Of a stretch of DNA of 64,000 nucleotides, positions 32,695 through 42,006 are shown one piece after another (positions within the stretch are counted from its first letter, which is position 1; each line of letters opens with the position of its first letter). The DNA comes from Marinospirillum sp035271045 (GTDB taxonomy: Bacteria; Pseudomonadota; Gammaproteobacteria; Pseudomonadales; Halomonadaceae). The stretch spans positions 124,001-188,000 of the forward strand of contig NZ_DATESC010000002.1 of assembly GCF_035271045.1 (NCBI RefSeq). The letters run 5' to 3'. The notes under the pieces were generated by a model. The model saw only the letters and a program-made list of their open reading frames with translations. It was not told where the DNA came from and searched no databases. The translations under genes and the position numbers were made by a program.

Positions 32695-34761
32695 TTACTG
32701 TTGCAGTTGTGCTATGTCTGCGGTGTGCATAAATAGCGCTTGTAAAGAAGCCAGTAAAGCTAAGCGATTGCTTTTAACTGCTTCATCGTCTGTCATGACC
32801 ATTACGTCATTAAAGAAGTTATCAACAGCCTCACGCAAGCCTGCCAAGCAATGTAGCGCTGCTTGGTAATCGCCTTGTGCATAAAAAGGCGCGACTTCAA
32901 TGGCTTTATCTGCAACCTGTTTAGCCAATTCCACTTCAGCGGCTTCGGTCAGCAAGTGAGTATTTATTTCTGCAGTAGCAGAATAGTTTTGCTTACTTAA
33001 AATGTTGTTAACTCGCTTGTTAGCAGCGGCTAAAGCAGCGGCTTCTTCAAGCTTACTGAAGCTGGCAACGGCTTGCATACGACGGTCAAAATCATGTGGA
33101 TGAGTAACGCCACGGCCACGCACGGCTAAGAATACGCCGGTAGCAATGTTCTGTGCTTGATACCAAGCACGGAAGCGATCCAACATATATTCAAGCAACG
33201 CATTTTCAACTTCAGCGGCTTTAGGTAGATTTTTATGCTGTTTTAATGCGAGTTGAATCAATGCTTTAAGGTCTAAATCTAGTTGGCGGTTAACCAAAAT
33301 GTTTAACACGGCAAGTGCAGCACGGCGCAAGGCAAAAGGATCTCTAACGCCGGTTGGTTTTTGGCCAATACCAAAAATGCCGGTTAGCGTATCAAGGCGA
33401 TCTGCCAAGGCAATACAAATACCCACAGGTGAAGTAGGTAGTGCATCGGTGGGGTTGCGTGGTAAATACTGTTCGCGCAACGCTAAGCTAACTTGGGTAT
33501 TTTCACCGTCTTGAGCCGCATAAGCTTCACCCATAATGCCTTGCAGTTCTGGAAACTCTAAAACCATTTCGGTGTTTAAATCGCACTTACTTAGGTACGC
33601 TGCACGTTCAACTAGCTTAGGGTCGGCTTGAATTTGTGCAGCAATGGCTTGTGCTACCACGCTAACACGCTGGGTTTTGTCTGCCAAAGTGCCAAGCTGC
33701 TGCTGAAAAACAACGGTTTCTAAACCAGTGTAACGGCTGGCAAGCGGAGTCTTTTTATCCGATTCAAAAAAGAACGCCGCATCGGCTAAGCGGGGGCGAA
33801 TAACTTTTTCGTTACCCGCAATAACGATTGAAGGATCACGGCTTTCAATGTTACAAATGGTGGTAAATAACGGCAGTAAAGCGCCTTTAGCATCCACCAT
33901 GTGAAAATATTTTTGGTTAGCTTTCATGGAAGAAATTAAGCAAGCATCGGGTACTTCCAAGAAGCGTTCTTCAAAGCTTCCGGTTAAAGCCACCGGCCAT
34001 TCAACTAAGCCAGTCACTTCATCCAGCAAGTTTTCATCAATCACCGCAGTGGCTTGATGGGCAACGGCTTCGGCTAATACTTGCTGGTGAATGACTTCAC
34101 GGCGTTCAGCAAAAGAAGCCATGACTTTAGCGCTTTTTAAGCTGCTTAAATACGCGCTGGGATCAGTTAATTGCATTGCTTCAGGGGCGTGAAAACGGTG
34201 GCCATAGGTAATACGGTCAGCCGTTAAACCCATGACTTGGGCAGGCACAACTTGGTTGCCATGTAGCATAACCAGCCAATGCACTGGACGTGAAAATTCA
34301 ATCCGGCTAGCACCCCAACGCATCCGTTTGGGTACGGGTAAACTAGCAAAAGCTTTATTAACAATTGCTGGTAGAAGGTTAGTGGTGGCTTGGCCTTGTT
34401 GCGTTGCACGAAAAACTAACCAGCTACCCTTGTCAGTTTCTAAGGTTGCTAAGCTAGCCATGTCAACACCACAAGAAGCCGCAAAACCTAACGCTGCTTT
34501 GCTAGGTTCGCCGTCTTTATAGGCTGCTGCTAAGGCAGGGCCACGGCGTTCAATGACTTGATCGGGCTGATAGCTAGCTAGTGCTTTAACGATAATTGCC
34601 AAACGGCGTGGTGTGGCGTAAATTTCGGTGCTGCTAAAAGGTACGCCTGCTTCAGTTAAACCGGCTGTAACGCTGGTGGCTAAGGCTTCGGATAAGGGTT
34701 TTAGTAAGGACGGTGGCAGTTCTTCACAGCCTAATTCCAACAGTAAATCAGCAGTTGCCAT
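32695..34761 (-). CDS. glyS: Glycyl-tRNA synthetase beta subunit
   Basis: A 688-residue subunit of the bacterial alpha2-beta2 GlyRS. It begins TADLLLELGCEELPP, with KRMRWGASRIEFSRPVHWL and KANQKYFHM as further family blocks, and a C-terminal anticodon-binding and HD-like region containing PVGICIALADRLDTLTGIF. Its start overlaps the glyQ stop by one base. Length is normal. Confidence 0.97.
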   Translation of the reverse strand: MATADLLLELGCEELPPSLLKPLSEALATSVTAGLTEAGVPFSSTEIYATPRRLAIIVKALASYQPDQVIERRGPALAAAYKDGEPSKAALGFAASCGVDMASLATLETDKGSWLVFRATQQGQATTNLLPAIVNKAFASLPVPKRMRWGASRIEFSRPVHWLVMLHGNQVVPAQVMGLTADRITYGHRFHAPEAMQLTDPSAYLSSLKSAKVMASFAERREVIHQQVLAEAVAHQATAVIDENLLDEVTGLVEWPVALTGSFEERFLEVPDACLISSMKANQKYFHMVDAKGALLPLFTTICNIESRDPSIVIAGNEKVIRPRLADAAFFFESDKKTPLASRYTGLETVVFQQQLGTLADKTQRVSVVAQAIAAQIQADPKLVERAAYLSKCDLNTEMVLEFPELQGIMGEAYAAQDGENTQVSLALREQYLPRNPTDALPTSPVGICIALADRLDTLTGIFGIGQKPTGVRDPFALRRAALAVLNILVNRQLDLDLKALIQLALKQHKNLPKAAEVENALLEYMLDRFRAWYQAQNIATGVFLAVRGRGVTHPHDFDRRMQAVASFSKLEEAAALAAANKRVNNILSKQNYSATAEINTHLLTEAAEVELAKQVADKAIEVAPFYAQGDYQAALHCLAGLREAVDNFFNDVMVMTDDEAVKSNRLALLASLQALFMHTADIAQLQQ

Positions 34762-35720
34762 TAGGCTTTCTCCTCATCAGCAGCCAGTTGCGCTAAGACT
34801 TCTTCGGCAAGTTGTTTGGGTGCCAGCGGAAAACCTGCCGCACGGCGTGAATTAAAATACAGCAGCGCCACTTCTCTTGCCAAAGTACGCACGCGTAAAA
34901 TAAAGCGTTGGCGTTCAGTGACTGAAATCGCGTGACGCGCATCCAGTAAGTTAAAGGTGTGAGAGGCTTTTAACACCTGTTCATAAGCCGGTAAAGGCAG
35001 CTTGGCGGCTAACAGTTTATTGCACTCTTTTTCACACTGATCGAACCAGCCAAATAAAGCATCAACGTCAGCGTATTCAAAGTTATAAGCACTTTGCTCT
35101 TGTTCGTTTTGTAGCCATACATCACCGTAAGTCACGGGGTTGCCCTGTGGGTCTAGTGTCCAAACTAGGTCGTAAACGCTGTCTACGCCTTGTAAATACA
35201 TGGCGATGCGCTCTAAGCCATAAGTGATTTCACCCGTAACTGGGTAGCATTCAATGCCGCCCGCTTGCTGGAAATAGGTGAATTGGGTAACTTCCATGCC
35301 ATTTAGCCATACTTCCCAACCTAAACCCCAAGCACCTAGCGTAGGCGATTCCCAGTTGTCTTCAACAAAACGCACATCGTGGACTAAAGGATCAATGCCC
35401 ATCATGCGTAATGAATTTAAGTAACGTTCTTGAAGGTCTTCAGGCGAAGGTTTCATCACCACTTGAAACTGGTAATAGTGTTGTAGGCGGTTAGGGTTTT
35501 CACCATAGCGGCCATCGGTTGGGCGGCGCGAAGGCTGCACATAAGCCGAGTTCCACGTTTCTGGCCCTAAAGCGCGAAGAAAAGTGGCAGGGTGAAAAGT
35601 GCCTGCGCCTACTTCCATATCAAGGGGTTGCAAAATTACGCAGCCTTGATCGGCCCAGTATTGTTGTAGGGCAAGAATTAAGCCCTGAAAAGTTGAGACA
35701 TCTGGCGTTGACAAAGTCAT
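34761..35720 (-). CDS. glyQ: Glycyl-tRNA synthetase alpha subunit
   Basis: A 319-residue class II catalytic subunit. It has YWADQGCVILQPLDMEVGAGTFHPATFLRALGPE and the motif-2 type YVQPSRRPTDGRYGENPNRLQHYYQFQV (both quoted in part). ATG at 35720 is taken as the start; an in-frame TTG two codons upstream with AAGGG seven bases before it cannot be ruled out. It forms a coupled pair with glyS. Confidence 0.96.
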   Translation of the reverse strand: MTLSTPDVSTFQGLILALQQYWADQGCVILQPLDMEVGAGTFHPATFLRALGPETWNSAYVQPSRRPTDGRYGENPNRLQHYYQFQVVMKPSPEDLQERYLNSLRMMGIDPLVHDVRFVEDNWESPTLGAWGLGWEVWLNGMEVTQFTYFQQAGGIECYPVTGEITYGLERIAMYLQGVDSVYDLVWTLDPQGNPVTYGDVWLQNEQEQSAYNFEYADVDALFGWFDQCEKECNKLLAAKLPLPAYEQVLKASHTFNLLDARHAISVTERQRFILRVRTLAREVALLYFNSRRAAGFPLAPKQLAEEVLAQLAADEEKA

Positions 35721-35822
35721 GGTCAAAACTGCCCTTGCATCGGTGAATGGAGGTGTATATCAATGAATACAGGTGAATAGGTAAGATTATACCTTATCCT
35801 TTTTTAGCTTTCAGGTTCTGAA

Positions 35823-36548
35823 TTAAGTCAGCGTGTAGCCTGCCATAAAACTTTTGAGCCAAGCGTTGGATTGTTGGGCATCTAACTTAGTCAGCGCCCT
35901 AGCTAAACGGTTAATATTGCTGGTTGCTAATGCTAGCTTAGGCTGTGTTAACTGACAGCGGTCAAAGTCAATCAACCACACTTGGGTCAGTGATGGGTTT
36001 AAAGTTGAGCTTACTAAAATATTACGTGGATTAAGATCAACATGGTTTAAACCCACGGCATGAAAAGCAGCGACTGTTTCTCCAACTTGTTGCAGCAATG
36101 TGTTTAGGCTTTCTTGGTCGTTGGTTAACAATAAATCATGCAACGGTTGAGCATTAGGAATACGCCGCGTCATTAAATCGGCTGAATACACTAAACCTGT
36201 TTTTTTAACACAAGCGGCTAAAGGCGTAGGAACAGGCAAGCCCATTGCAAGCAACTTGGCGGTTAATTTAAATTCTTGCCAAGCACGGGTGTTTTCTAAA
36301 CCGTGCCAAACATAGCTGTCTTTAATTAAACGCCCTGGTAAACCACCTCGGTGATAATGCCGCCAAACGGCTTCACCGACGGGTGTTTCAATGAATAAAC
36401 TGGTGCCGCGACCCGGTGCGCCACCCAGTACGGCTTGTTGGGTTTGCCAATAATTAAGATCAAACCAGTTTGCGTTGATTTTTGAGATTTGGATACTGTC
36501 ATATAGAATAATCAGTCCCTGATCCTTTAGCTGTTGGAAATTGCTCAT
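35823..36548 (-). CDS. kdkA: 3-deoxy-D-manno-octulosonic acid (Kdo) kinase
   Basis: A 241-residue kinase of the RIO/eukaryotic-like fold that phosphorylates Kdo in the LPS inner core. GGAPGRGTSLF, a lysine-bearing strand region, HYHRGGLPGRLIKDSYVWHGLENTRAW, and the catalytic loop LNHVDLNPRNILV with IDFDRCQ are family hallmarks. ATG at 36548 is chosen since it gives the family's usual length; an upstream in-frame extension runs over the neighbour. The start codon overlaps the start of the divergent glycosyltransferase as CATG. waaA, which supplies the substrate, is at 39073-40359. Confidence 0.9.
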   Translation of the reverse strand: MSNFQQLKDQGLIILYDSIQISKINANWFDLNYWQTQQAVLGGAPGRGTSLFIETPVGEAVWRHYHRGGLPGRLIKDSYVWHGLENTRAWQEFKLTAKLLAMGLPVPTPLAACVKKTGLVYSADLMTRRIPNAQPLHDLLLTNDQESLNTLLQQVGETVAAFHAVGLNHVDLNPRNILVSSTLNPSLTQVWLIDFDRCQLTQPKLALATSNINRLARALTKLDAQQSNAWLKSFMAGYTLT

Positions 36549-37662
36549 GCCGTCTTTGTCGTCCAGTCTTAATCTTGGTGATGTGTGTATCCTGAGGCTT
36601 TCTGCATTAGGTGATGTTTGCAACCTAGTGCCTGCCGTTAGCGCTTTGCAAAAGCAGCAACCTGAAATAAACATTACTTGGATTGTTGGTCGTGTTGAGT
36701 ATAACTTACTGGCTGGTTTGGAAGGAGTCGACTTCTTTATTTACGATAAGAAAAGCGGCTTAAAAGGTATGCGCGAATTGCGTAAAGCAATTATCGCTAA
36801 ACGTAACGGTAAGCCGTTTGATGTGCTGTTGCATATGCAAGCTGCGCTTAGAGCCAGTGTATTGTCGCGTTTTATTCCGGCCAAACGCCGCATAGGATTT
36901 GATGCAAAGCGAGCTAAAGACAACCAGCGCTGGTTTGTTAACGAGCAGATTCCAGCCAATCCTAATACTAAGGTTGGGCATGGTTTTATGGATTTCGTTG
37001 ATTATTTAGGCGTTCCTAAAACAGAGCCTGTGTGGAATATTCCCATACCTGAAGCTGACCAAGCCAGCGCTCAACAGCTAGTGGCTGGGCTGGGTCAGTA
37101 TTTAGTGATTAGCCCTTGCTCTAGCTTTAGAAAACGTAATTGGCGTAATTGGGAAAACTTTGCAGGTTTTGCTCAAGTGATAGATTATGCCAAACAAATT
37201 TACGGTTTAGATACGGTCATAGTCGGTGGAAAATCTGAATTAGAAAAAAATGCTACGGCACAAATTATTAAGTATAGCCAGTCTAAGATTTTAGATTTAA
37301 CCGGCAAAACTAACTTAAAAGTTTTGCTGGCGGTCATTGATAAAGCGGAACTTGTTATAGCACCTGATTCTGGCCCTATTCACATGGCTGCAGCCAGAAA
37401 CAAACCTGCTTTGGGTTTATATGCTACCAGTAACCCAAAACGTACTGGTCCTTGGTTTGATACTTATGTGGTTAATCGTTACCCCGATGCCGTTGCAAAA
37501 TATTTAAAGCAGCCTTTAACTGCACTAAGCTGGGGGCAGCGGGTTAGAAGCCCGGATGCGATGGGCTTAATTACCCCTCAAGATGTGATAGAAAAACTAG
37601 ACCTTATTGCTACTGATTTAGACTTAGAAAAATCTACAGGATTTAAAACCAATGAAAGTTAA
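36547..37662 (+). CDS. Glycosyltransferase family 9 (LPS heptosyltransferase-like)
   Basis: A protein of up to 371 residues that probably adds heptose to the LPS inner core at the cytoplasmic face. RLSALGDVCNLVPAVSAL, ITWIVGR, HMQAALRASVLSRFIPAKRRIGFD and the C-terminal VIAPDSGPIHMAAARNKPALGLY are typical of WaaC/WaaF-type enzymes. The start is uncertain: ATG at 36547 would overlap the kdkA ATG on the other strand; GTG at 36583 gives a more typical N-terminus. Its stop overlaps hldE by 11 bases. Whether it is heptosyltransferase I or another member cannot be told from motifs alone. Confidence 0.85.
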   Translation: MPSLSSSLNLGDVCILRLSALGDVCNLVPAVSALQKQQPEINITWIVGRVEYNLLAGLEGVDFFIYDKKSGLKGMRELRKAIIAKRNGKPFDVLLHMQAALRASVLSRFIPAKRRIGFDAKRAKDNQRWFVNEQIPANPNTKVGHGFMDFVDYLGVPKTEPVWNIPIPEADQASAQQLVAGLGQYLVISPCSSFRKRNWRNWENFAGFAQVIDYAKQIYGLDTVIVGGKSELEKNATAQIIKYSQSKILDLTGKTNLKVLLAVIDKAELVIAPDSGPIHMAAARNKPALGLYATSNPKRTGPWFDTYVVNRYPDAVAKYLKQPLTALSWGQRVRSPDAMGLITPQDVIEKLDLIATDLDLEKSTGFKTNES

Positions 37663-39073
37663 TTTTACAGCCTTCGAGCAAGCCACTATTTTAGTGGCAG
37701 GTGATGTCATGTTAGACCGTTATTGGCAGGGTGCAACCCATCGCATTTCACCTGAAGCGCCTGTGCCTGTGGTTAAAGTACAAACGCAAGATGATCGCTT
37801 AGGTGGCGCTGCTAACGTGGCTTTAAACTTAGTTAGTCTGGGGGCTGGTGCTAGTTTGGTAGGCATTGTGGGGCAAGATGCTAATGCTCAATTGTTGGAT
37901 ACACGTTTAGATCAGCTGGGTATAAAAACACTATTTGACCGATCAGAAAACCAACCAACGATTACTAAAATTAGAATCATGAGCCGCAATCAGCAGCTTA
38001 TTCGCCTAGATTTTGAAGAAAAATTAGAAGCAGGGCAAAGTTTGTTAGATGCCTTTAAAGACGGCTTAAAAACAACCGATTTAGTGATTCTTTCAGATTA
38101 TGCCAAGGGAACGCTAAGCCAAGTACAGCAGATGATTCAAATGGCGCGTCAAGCGGGTAAGCGTGTGCTGGTTGATCCTAAAGGTCAAGACTTCTCTATT
38201 TACCGCCAAGCCAGTGTATTAACGCCTAACCTTAGTGAATTTGAAGCAGTCGTTGGCGTTTGTAAAGATGAAGCCGAATTAGAAATAAAAGGCGAACAAC
38301 TGCGTAGCGAGCTAGCGCTAGAAGCCTTGTTAATTACGCGCAGTGAAAAAGGCATGACACTAATACGTGAAGGCTTAGCACCGCTACATTTACCCACTCG
38401 CGCCCAAGAAATTTACGATGTAACGGGTGCTGGTGATACCGTTATTGCCGTTTTAGGTTTGGCGCTAGCTTCGGGGCATGATTTTCCTGAAGCGATGATG
38501 CTTGCTAACTTAGCTGCTGGTTTAGTGGTCGCTAAACCGGGTACAGCAACGGTGAGTTTGGGTGAGATTTATACTGCGCTGCACAGTGATACTTTGCTGG
38601 AATACGGGGTAATAGACGCGAAGCGTTTAGCTAAATTAGTTGCTATCGCTAAAACTAAAGGCGAAAAAGTGGTTTTCACTAATGGCTGTTTTGATTTACT
38701 TCACGCAGGCCACGTTGCTTACCTAGAAGAAGCGCATAAATTGGGTGATAGGCTAATCGTTGCAGTCAATTCAGACGCTTCAGTAAGCCGTTTAAAAGGC
38801 GCTTCACGCCCTATTAATGCGTTAGATAACCGGATGCGTGTGTTGGCTGGTTTGCAGTCAGTGGATTGGGTTGTACCTTTTGAAGAAGACACGCCCGCCA
38901 AAATTATTGCCCAGCTAATGCCGAATGTCTTGGTTAAAGGTGGCGATTACCAAGTAGAAAGCATTGCTGGCGCGGATACCGTTTTAGCCGCAGGTGGTGA
39001 AGTTAAAGTGCTGACTTTTGTGGATGGTGTTTCTACTACGGCGATGGTGCGTTCTATTTTGGATAAGCATTAA
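37652..39073 (+). CDS. hldE: Bifunctional heptose-7-phosphate kinase / heptose-1-phosphate adenylyltransferase
   Basis: A 473-residue two-domain enzyme of ADP-heptose synthesis. The ribokinase-like domain (about 1-320) has VAGDVMLDRYWQG, APVPVVKV, GGAANVALNLVSLG and the anion-hole YDVTGAGDTVIAVLG. The nucleotidyltransferase domain (about 340-473) has VFTNGCFDLLHAGHVAYLEEA. With gmhB in this window, two of three ADP-heptose synthesis genes are present; gmhA is elsewhere. It overlaps the upstream glycosyltransferase, and its stop overlaps the waaA start as TAATG. Confidence 0.97.
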   Translation: MKVNFTAFEQATILVAGDVMLDRYWQGATHRISPEAPVPVVKVQTQDDRLGGAANVALNLVSLGAGASLVGIVGQDANAQLLDTRLDQLGIKTLFDRSENQPTITKIRIMSRNQQLIRLDFEEKLEAGQSLLDAFKDGLKTTDLVILSDYAKGTLSQVQQMIQMARQAGKRVLVDPKGQDFSIYRQASVLTPNLSEFEAVVGVCKDEAELEIKGEQLRSELALEALLITRSEKGMTLIREGLAPLHLPTRAQEIYDVTGAGDTVIAVLGLALASGHDFPEAMMLANLAAGLVVAKPGTATVSLGEIYTALHSDTLLEYGVIDAKRLAKLVAIAKTKGEKVVFTNGCFDLLHAGHVAYLEEAHKLGDRLIVAVNSDASVSRLKGASRPINALDNRMRVLAGLQSVDWVVPFEEDTPAKIIAQLMPNVLVKGGDYQVESIAGADTVLAAGGEVKVLTFVDGVSTTAMVRSILDKH

Positions 39074-40359
39074 TGGCCTATTTTTCGCGATGGATTTATA
39101 CCTTTTTATTAAGCTTAGCTTCACCTTGGGCTAACAAGCGCATGGCGCGTGAGAAGGTGGATGCGTTTTCAAAAGATCAAAGAGCAGGGCATATATCACC
39201 GTTTGAAAAGCCCGTTATTTGGGCACATTGTGCTTCTATGGGTGAAGTATTAGCCGCCGAGCCATTACTTAAAGCACTTCAAGAGCGTCATCCAAATAAA
39301 CAACTGGTGGTGACTACTATGACCGCCACGGGTGCAGCGCAAGTTAAGCAGCGTTTGCCCGAAGCTAAGCATTTTCTAGTACCGCTAGATTTACCAAGGA
39401 ACACACAAAGGTTTATTAAAACATTAAAGCCAGAAGTAGGGATTATTTTTGAAACGGAACTCTGGCCTAATTTAATTCATTCTTGCCACCTTGCTGGCGT
39501 GCCATTAATCATTGCTAATGGGCGTTTATCCACTAAAGCGTTTATTGCTTATAAGAAAATTCGTCCGTTAATGGCCGATGCTTTAAATAAAGTGGCGCTG
39601 CTGGCGGCAAAATCGGCTGATGATGCTGAACGTTTTATAATATTAGGCTTTTCTGCTGCAAGGGTTGAGGTTACGGGTAGTATTAAATTTGATTTACAGC
39701 TACCCACGGATGTGGCGGAACAGCTAGCAGCGCTCAAAGAAAATTTAAGCTGGGGTGAGCGTCCGGTTTGGATCGCTGCGAGTACCCATGAAGGTGAAGA
39801 CTTGCCTTTGCTGTTAGCGCATCAAAAGCTATTAACTAAGCAGCCTGATGCCTTGTTAATTTTAGTGCCACGTCACCCGCAGCGGTTTGATGCCGTAGCT
39901 GAGCTAATAGCCGCGCAAGGTTTAAGCTTAGCAAGGCGTAGCGCACAACAGCCCGTGATTGCCAGTACACAGGTTTACTTGGGTGACACTCTGGGTGAAA
40001 TGCTGTTGTTGTATGCTTTAGCTGATTTAGCTTTTGTCGCTGGTAGTTTAGAACCGATTGGTGGGCATAACTTATTAGAACCAGCCGCGGTTGGTGTGCC
40101 GGTAATTACTGGTCCACACTTAGAAAATTTTAGCGAAGTTGCTGAGTTATTGCGTGATGCCGGTGCTTTAAAAGAAGTGCAGCAGGCAGATGAGTTACCG
40201 GCTTTGTTGCAGCACCTTTGGCAAAATAACAGCACTTGCCAAGCCATGAGTAAGGCTGGCAAGTACGTTGTTGAAGCTAACAAAGGTGCGTTGCGTAAAC
40301 AGTTGTTGCTGGTTGAAAGCCTGCTGCCTGAAAATGCTTCACCTAAACAGCAGCGCTAA
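39073..40359 (+). CDS. waaA: 3-deoxy-D-manno-octulosonic acid transferase (Kdo transferase)
   Basis: A 428-residue GT-B enzyme (KdtA) that transfers Kdo to lipid A precursor at the inner membrane. An N-terminal hydrophobic anchor (about 4-20), WAHCASMGEVLAAEPLL with the catalytic Glu, IFETELWPNLI, IANGRLS, and the C-terminal PIGGHNLLEPAAVGVPVITGP are present. It is the last gene of the three-gene LPS run and converges on ilvA across an 11-base gap. Confidence 0.96.
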   Translation: MAYFSRWIYTFLLSLASPWANKRMAREKVDAFSKDQRAGHISPFEKPVIWAHCASMGEVLAAEPLLKALQERHPNKQLVVTTMTATGAAQVKQRLPEAKHFLVPLDLPRNTQRFIKTLKPEVGIIFETELWPNLIHSCHLAGVPLIIANGRLSTKAFIAYKKIRPLMADALNKVALLAAKSADDAERFIILGFSAARVEVTGSIKFDLQLPTDVAEQLAALKENLSWGERPVWIAASTHEGEDLPLLLAHQKLLTKQPDALLILVPRHPQRFDAVAELIAAQGLSLARRSAQQPVIASTQVYLGDTLGEMLLLYALADLAFVAGSLEPIGGHNLLEPAAVGVPVITGPHLENFSEVAELLRDAGALKEVQQADELPALLQHLWQNNSTCQAMSKAGKYVVEANKGALRKQLLLVESLLPENASPKQQR

Positions 40360-40377
40360 TCTAAATCAGCTTAGCGC
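40353..40377. other. Inverted repeat spanning both stop codons of waaA and ilvA
   Basis: GCGCTAA (40353-40359) pairs with TTAGCGC (40371-40377), loop of 11. The repeat includes the waaA TAA and the ilvA stop on the other strand. There is no T-run, so it is a weak bidirectional stop signal or an mRNA 3'-end stabiliser. Confidence 0.4.
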
Positions 40378-41888
40378 AAGAACAGCCGGTAGGCTGGGTT
40401 GTCACTTTCATGCCAATAGCGGTAGCTGATTTTGTCTAAATAGGCTTCGACATCAGGTCTATCGCCATTAGGTACTTGAAAGCCAACCAGCACGCGCCCA
40501 TAAGCAGCACCGTGGTTACGGTAATGAAACAGCGAGATATTCCAATCTTGCCCTAGATTATTTAGAAAATTAAGCAGCGCACCGGGGCGTTCTGGAAACT
40601 CAAAGCGGTAAACTTCTTCGTTGCTATCTAAGGCGGCACGTCCGCCACCTAAATGCCGTATGTGCAGTTTAGCTAACTCGTTGTCGGTTAGATCAACAAC
40701 GGGGTAATCTGCTTCTTCAAGCGCTTTAATGAGTTCTTCTCGATCATTGCAGCCCGGCTTAATTTGAATGCCTACATAAATTTGTGCTTGTTCTGGATCA
40801 GCATAACGGTAGTTAAATTCTGTCACCATACGTCGGCGGCCAATAATTTTGCAGAAGTTTTTAAAGCTGCCGGGGCGCTCAGGAATGCCGACGGCTAAAA
40901 TGGCTTCACGCTTTTCGCCTAGTTCGGTGCGTTCGGCAATGTGCTGTAAACGATCAAAGTTAGTGTTAGCACCTGAATTAATACAGATTAAACTACGGTC
41001 GGTAATGCCCGTTTGTTCAACGTATTTTTTTAAGCCTGCTAAGGATAAAGCCCCAGACGGTTCGGCAACGCCACGGGTGTCTTCAAAAATATCTTTAACG
41101 GCTGCACACATTTCGTCGGTGGTAATCGTAATGACTTCATCAACGTATTCTTTACAGATTTTAAAAGGCTCTTCGCCAATTTGAGCAACCGCAACGCCTT
41201 CAGCAAAAATACCGACTTGGCTAAGAATAACCCGCTCGCCTTTTTCTAAAGCGGCTTTTAAGCAAGCGGCATCTTCTGCTTCTACACCAATAATTTTAAT
41301 CTCTGGGCGTAGGTATTTTACATAAGCAGCAATACCCGCGATTAAGCCACCACCACCTACTGGTACAAAAATGGCGTGAATGGGATTAGGGTGTTGGCGC
41401 AAAATTTCCATTGCCACCGTGCCTTGACCTGCAATGACATCAGGGTCGTCGTAAGGTGGTACATAGGTATAACCGTGCTCTTTGATTAATTCTAAAGCGT
41501 GGGCTAGCGACTCATCAAAAGCATCGCCTTTTAAAATAACCCGTGCGCCTCTAGCTCTAACGGCCTGTACTTTAATATCGGGCGTAATGCGTGGCATAAC
41601 AATAATGGCTTTTACGCCCATGACCTTGGCAGCCATCGCTAAACCTTGTGCATGGTTGCCTGCTGAAGCGGCAATAACGCCTTTAGCTTTTTCGGCTTCA
41701 GTAAGCTGAGCCATTTTATTGTAGGCACCACGTATTTTAAAAGAATAGACCGGTTGTAAGTCTTCGCGCTTAATCCACACTTGATTGTTTAAGCGTTTAG
41801 ACATAAAACGGGCTTCAGATAAGGGTGTTTCTAGGGCGACATCGTAAACACGCGCCTGGAGAATTTTTTTTACGTAATGTTCAAGCAT
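40371..41888 (-). CDS. ilvA: Threonine ammonia-lyase, biosynthetic
   Basis: A 505-residue PLP enzyme converting threonine to 2-oxobutanoate for isoleucine synthesis. The PLP lysine is in YSFKIRGAYNKMA, the phosphate-binding loop in VPVGGGGLIAGIA, and two C-terminal ACT-like regulatory domains (about 325-500) contain ERPGSFKNFCKIIG and FPERPGALLNFLNNLG, which suggests feedback inhibition by isoleucine. ATG at 41888 (MLEHYVKKILQARVYDV) is chosen over an upstream in-frame start 16 codons earlier, which gives a non-conserved extension. Divergent from rpiA. Confidence 0.95.
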   Translation of the reverse strand: MLEHYVKKILQARVYDVALETPLSEARFMSKRLNNQVWIKREDLQPVYSFKIRGAYNKMAQLTEAEKAKGVIAASAGNHAQGLAMAAKVMGVKAIIVMPRITPDIKVQAVRARGARVILKGDAFDESLAHALELIKEHGYTYVPPYDDPDVIAGQGTVAMEILRQHPNPIHAIFVPVGGGGLIAGIAAYVKYLRPEIKIIGVEAEDAACLKAALEKGERVILSQVGIFAEGVAVAQIGEEPFKICKEYVDEVITITTDEMCAAVKDIFEDTRGVAEPSGALSLAGLKKYVEQTGITDRSLICINSGANTNFDRLQHIAERTELGEKREAILAVGIPERPGSFKNFCKIIGRRRMVTEFNYRYADPEQAQIYVGIQIKPGCNDREELIKALEEADYPVVDLTDNELAKLHIRHLGGGRAALDSNEEVYRFEFPERPGALLNFLNNLGQDWNISLFHYRNHGAAYGRVLVGFQVPNGDRPDVEAYLDKISYRYWHESDNPAYRLFLR

Positions 41889-42006
41889 GATGAGGGTTCT
41901 TCCACAAACTGCATTAGAATAAGATAACACAAACATTGTGGAGCTTTGCTGCGCTTGCGTCTAGTAAAGTGCAGCAGAGGTTTTGACCCATCCAGTAGGA
42001 AATCTT

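Noticed and set aside
36549..36674. N-terminal extension of kdkA by 42 residues
   Set aside because: The extension overlaps the divergent glycosyltransferase N-terminus, has no Shine-Dalgarno, and makes the protein longer than the family.
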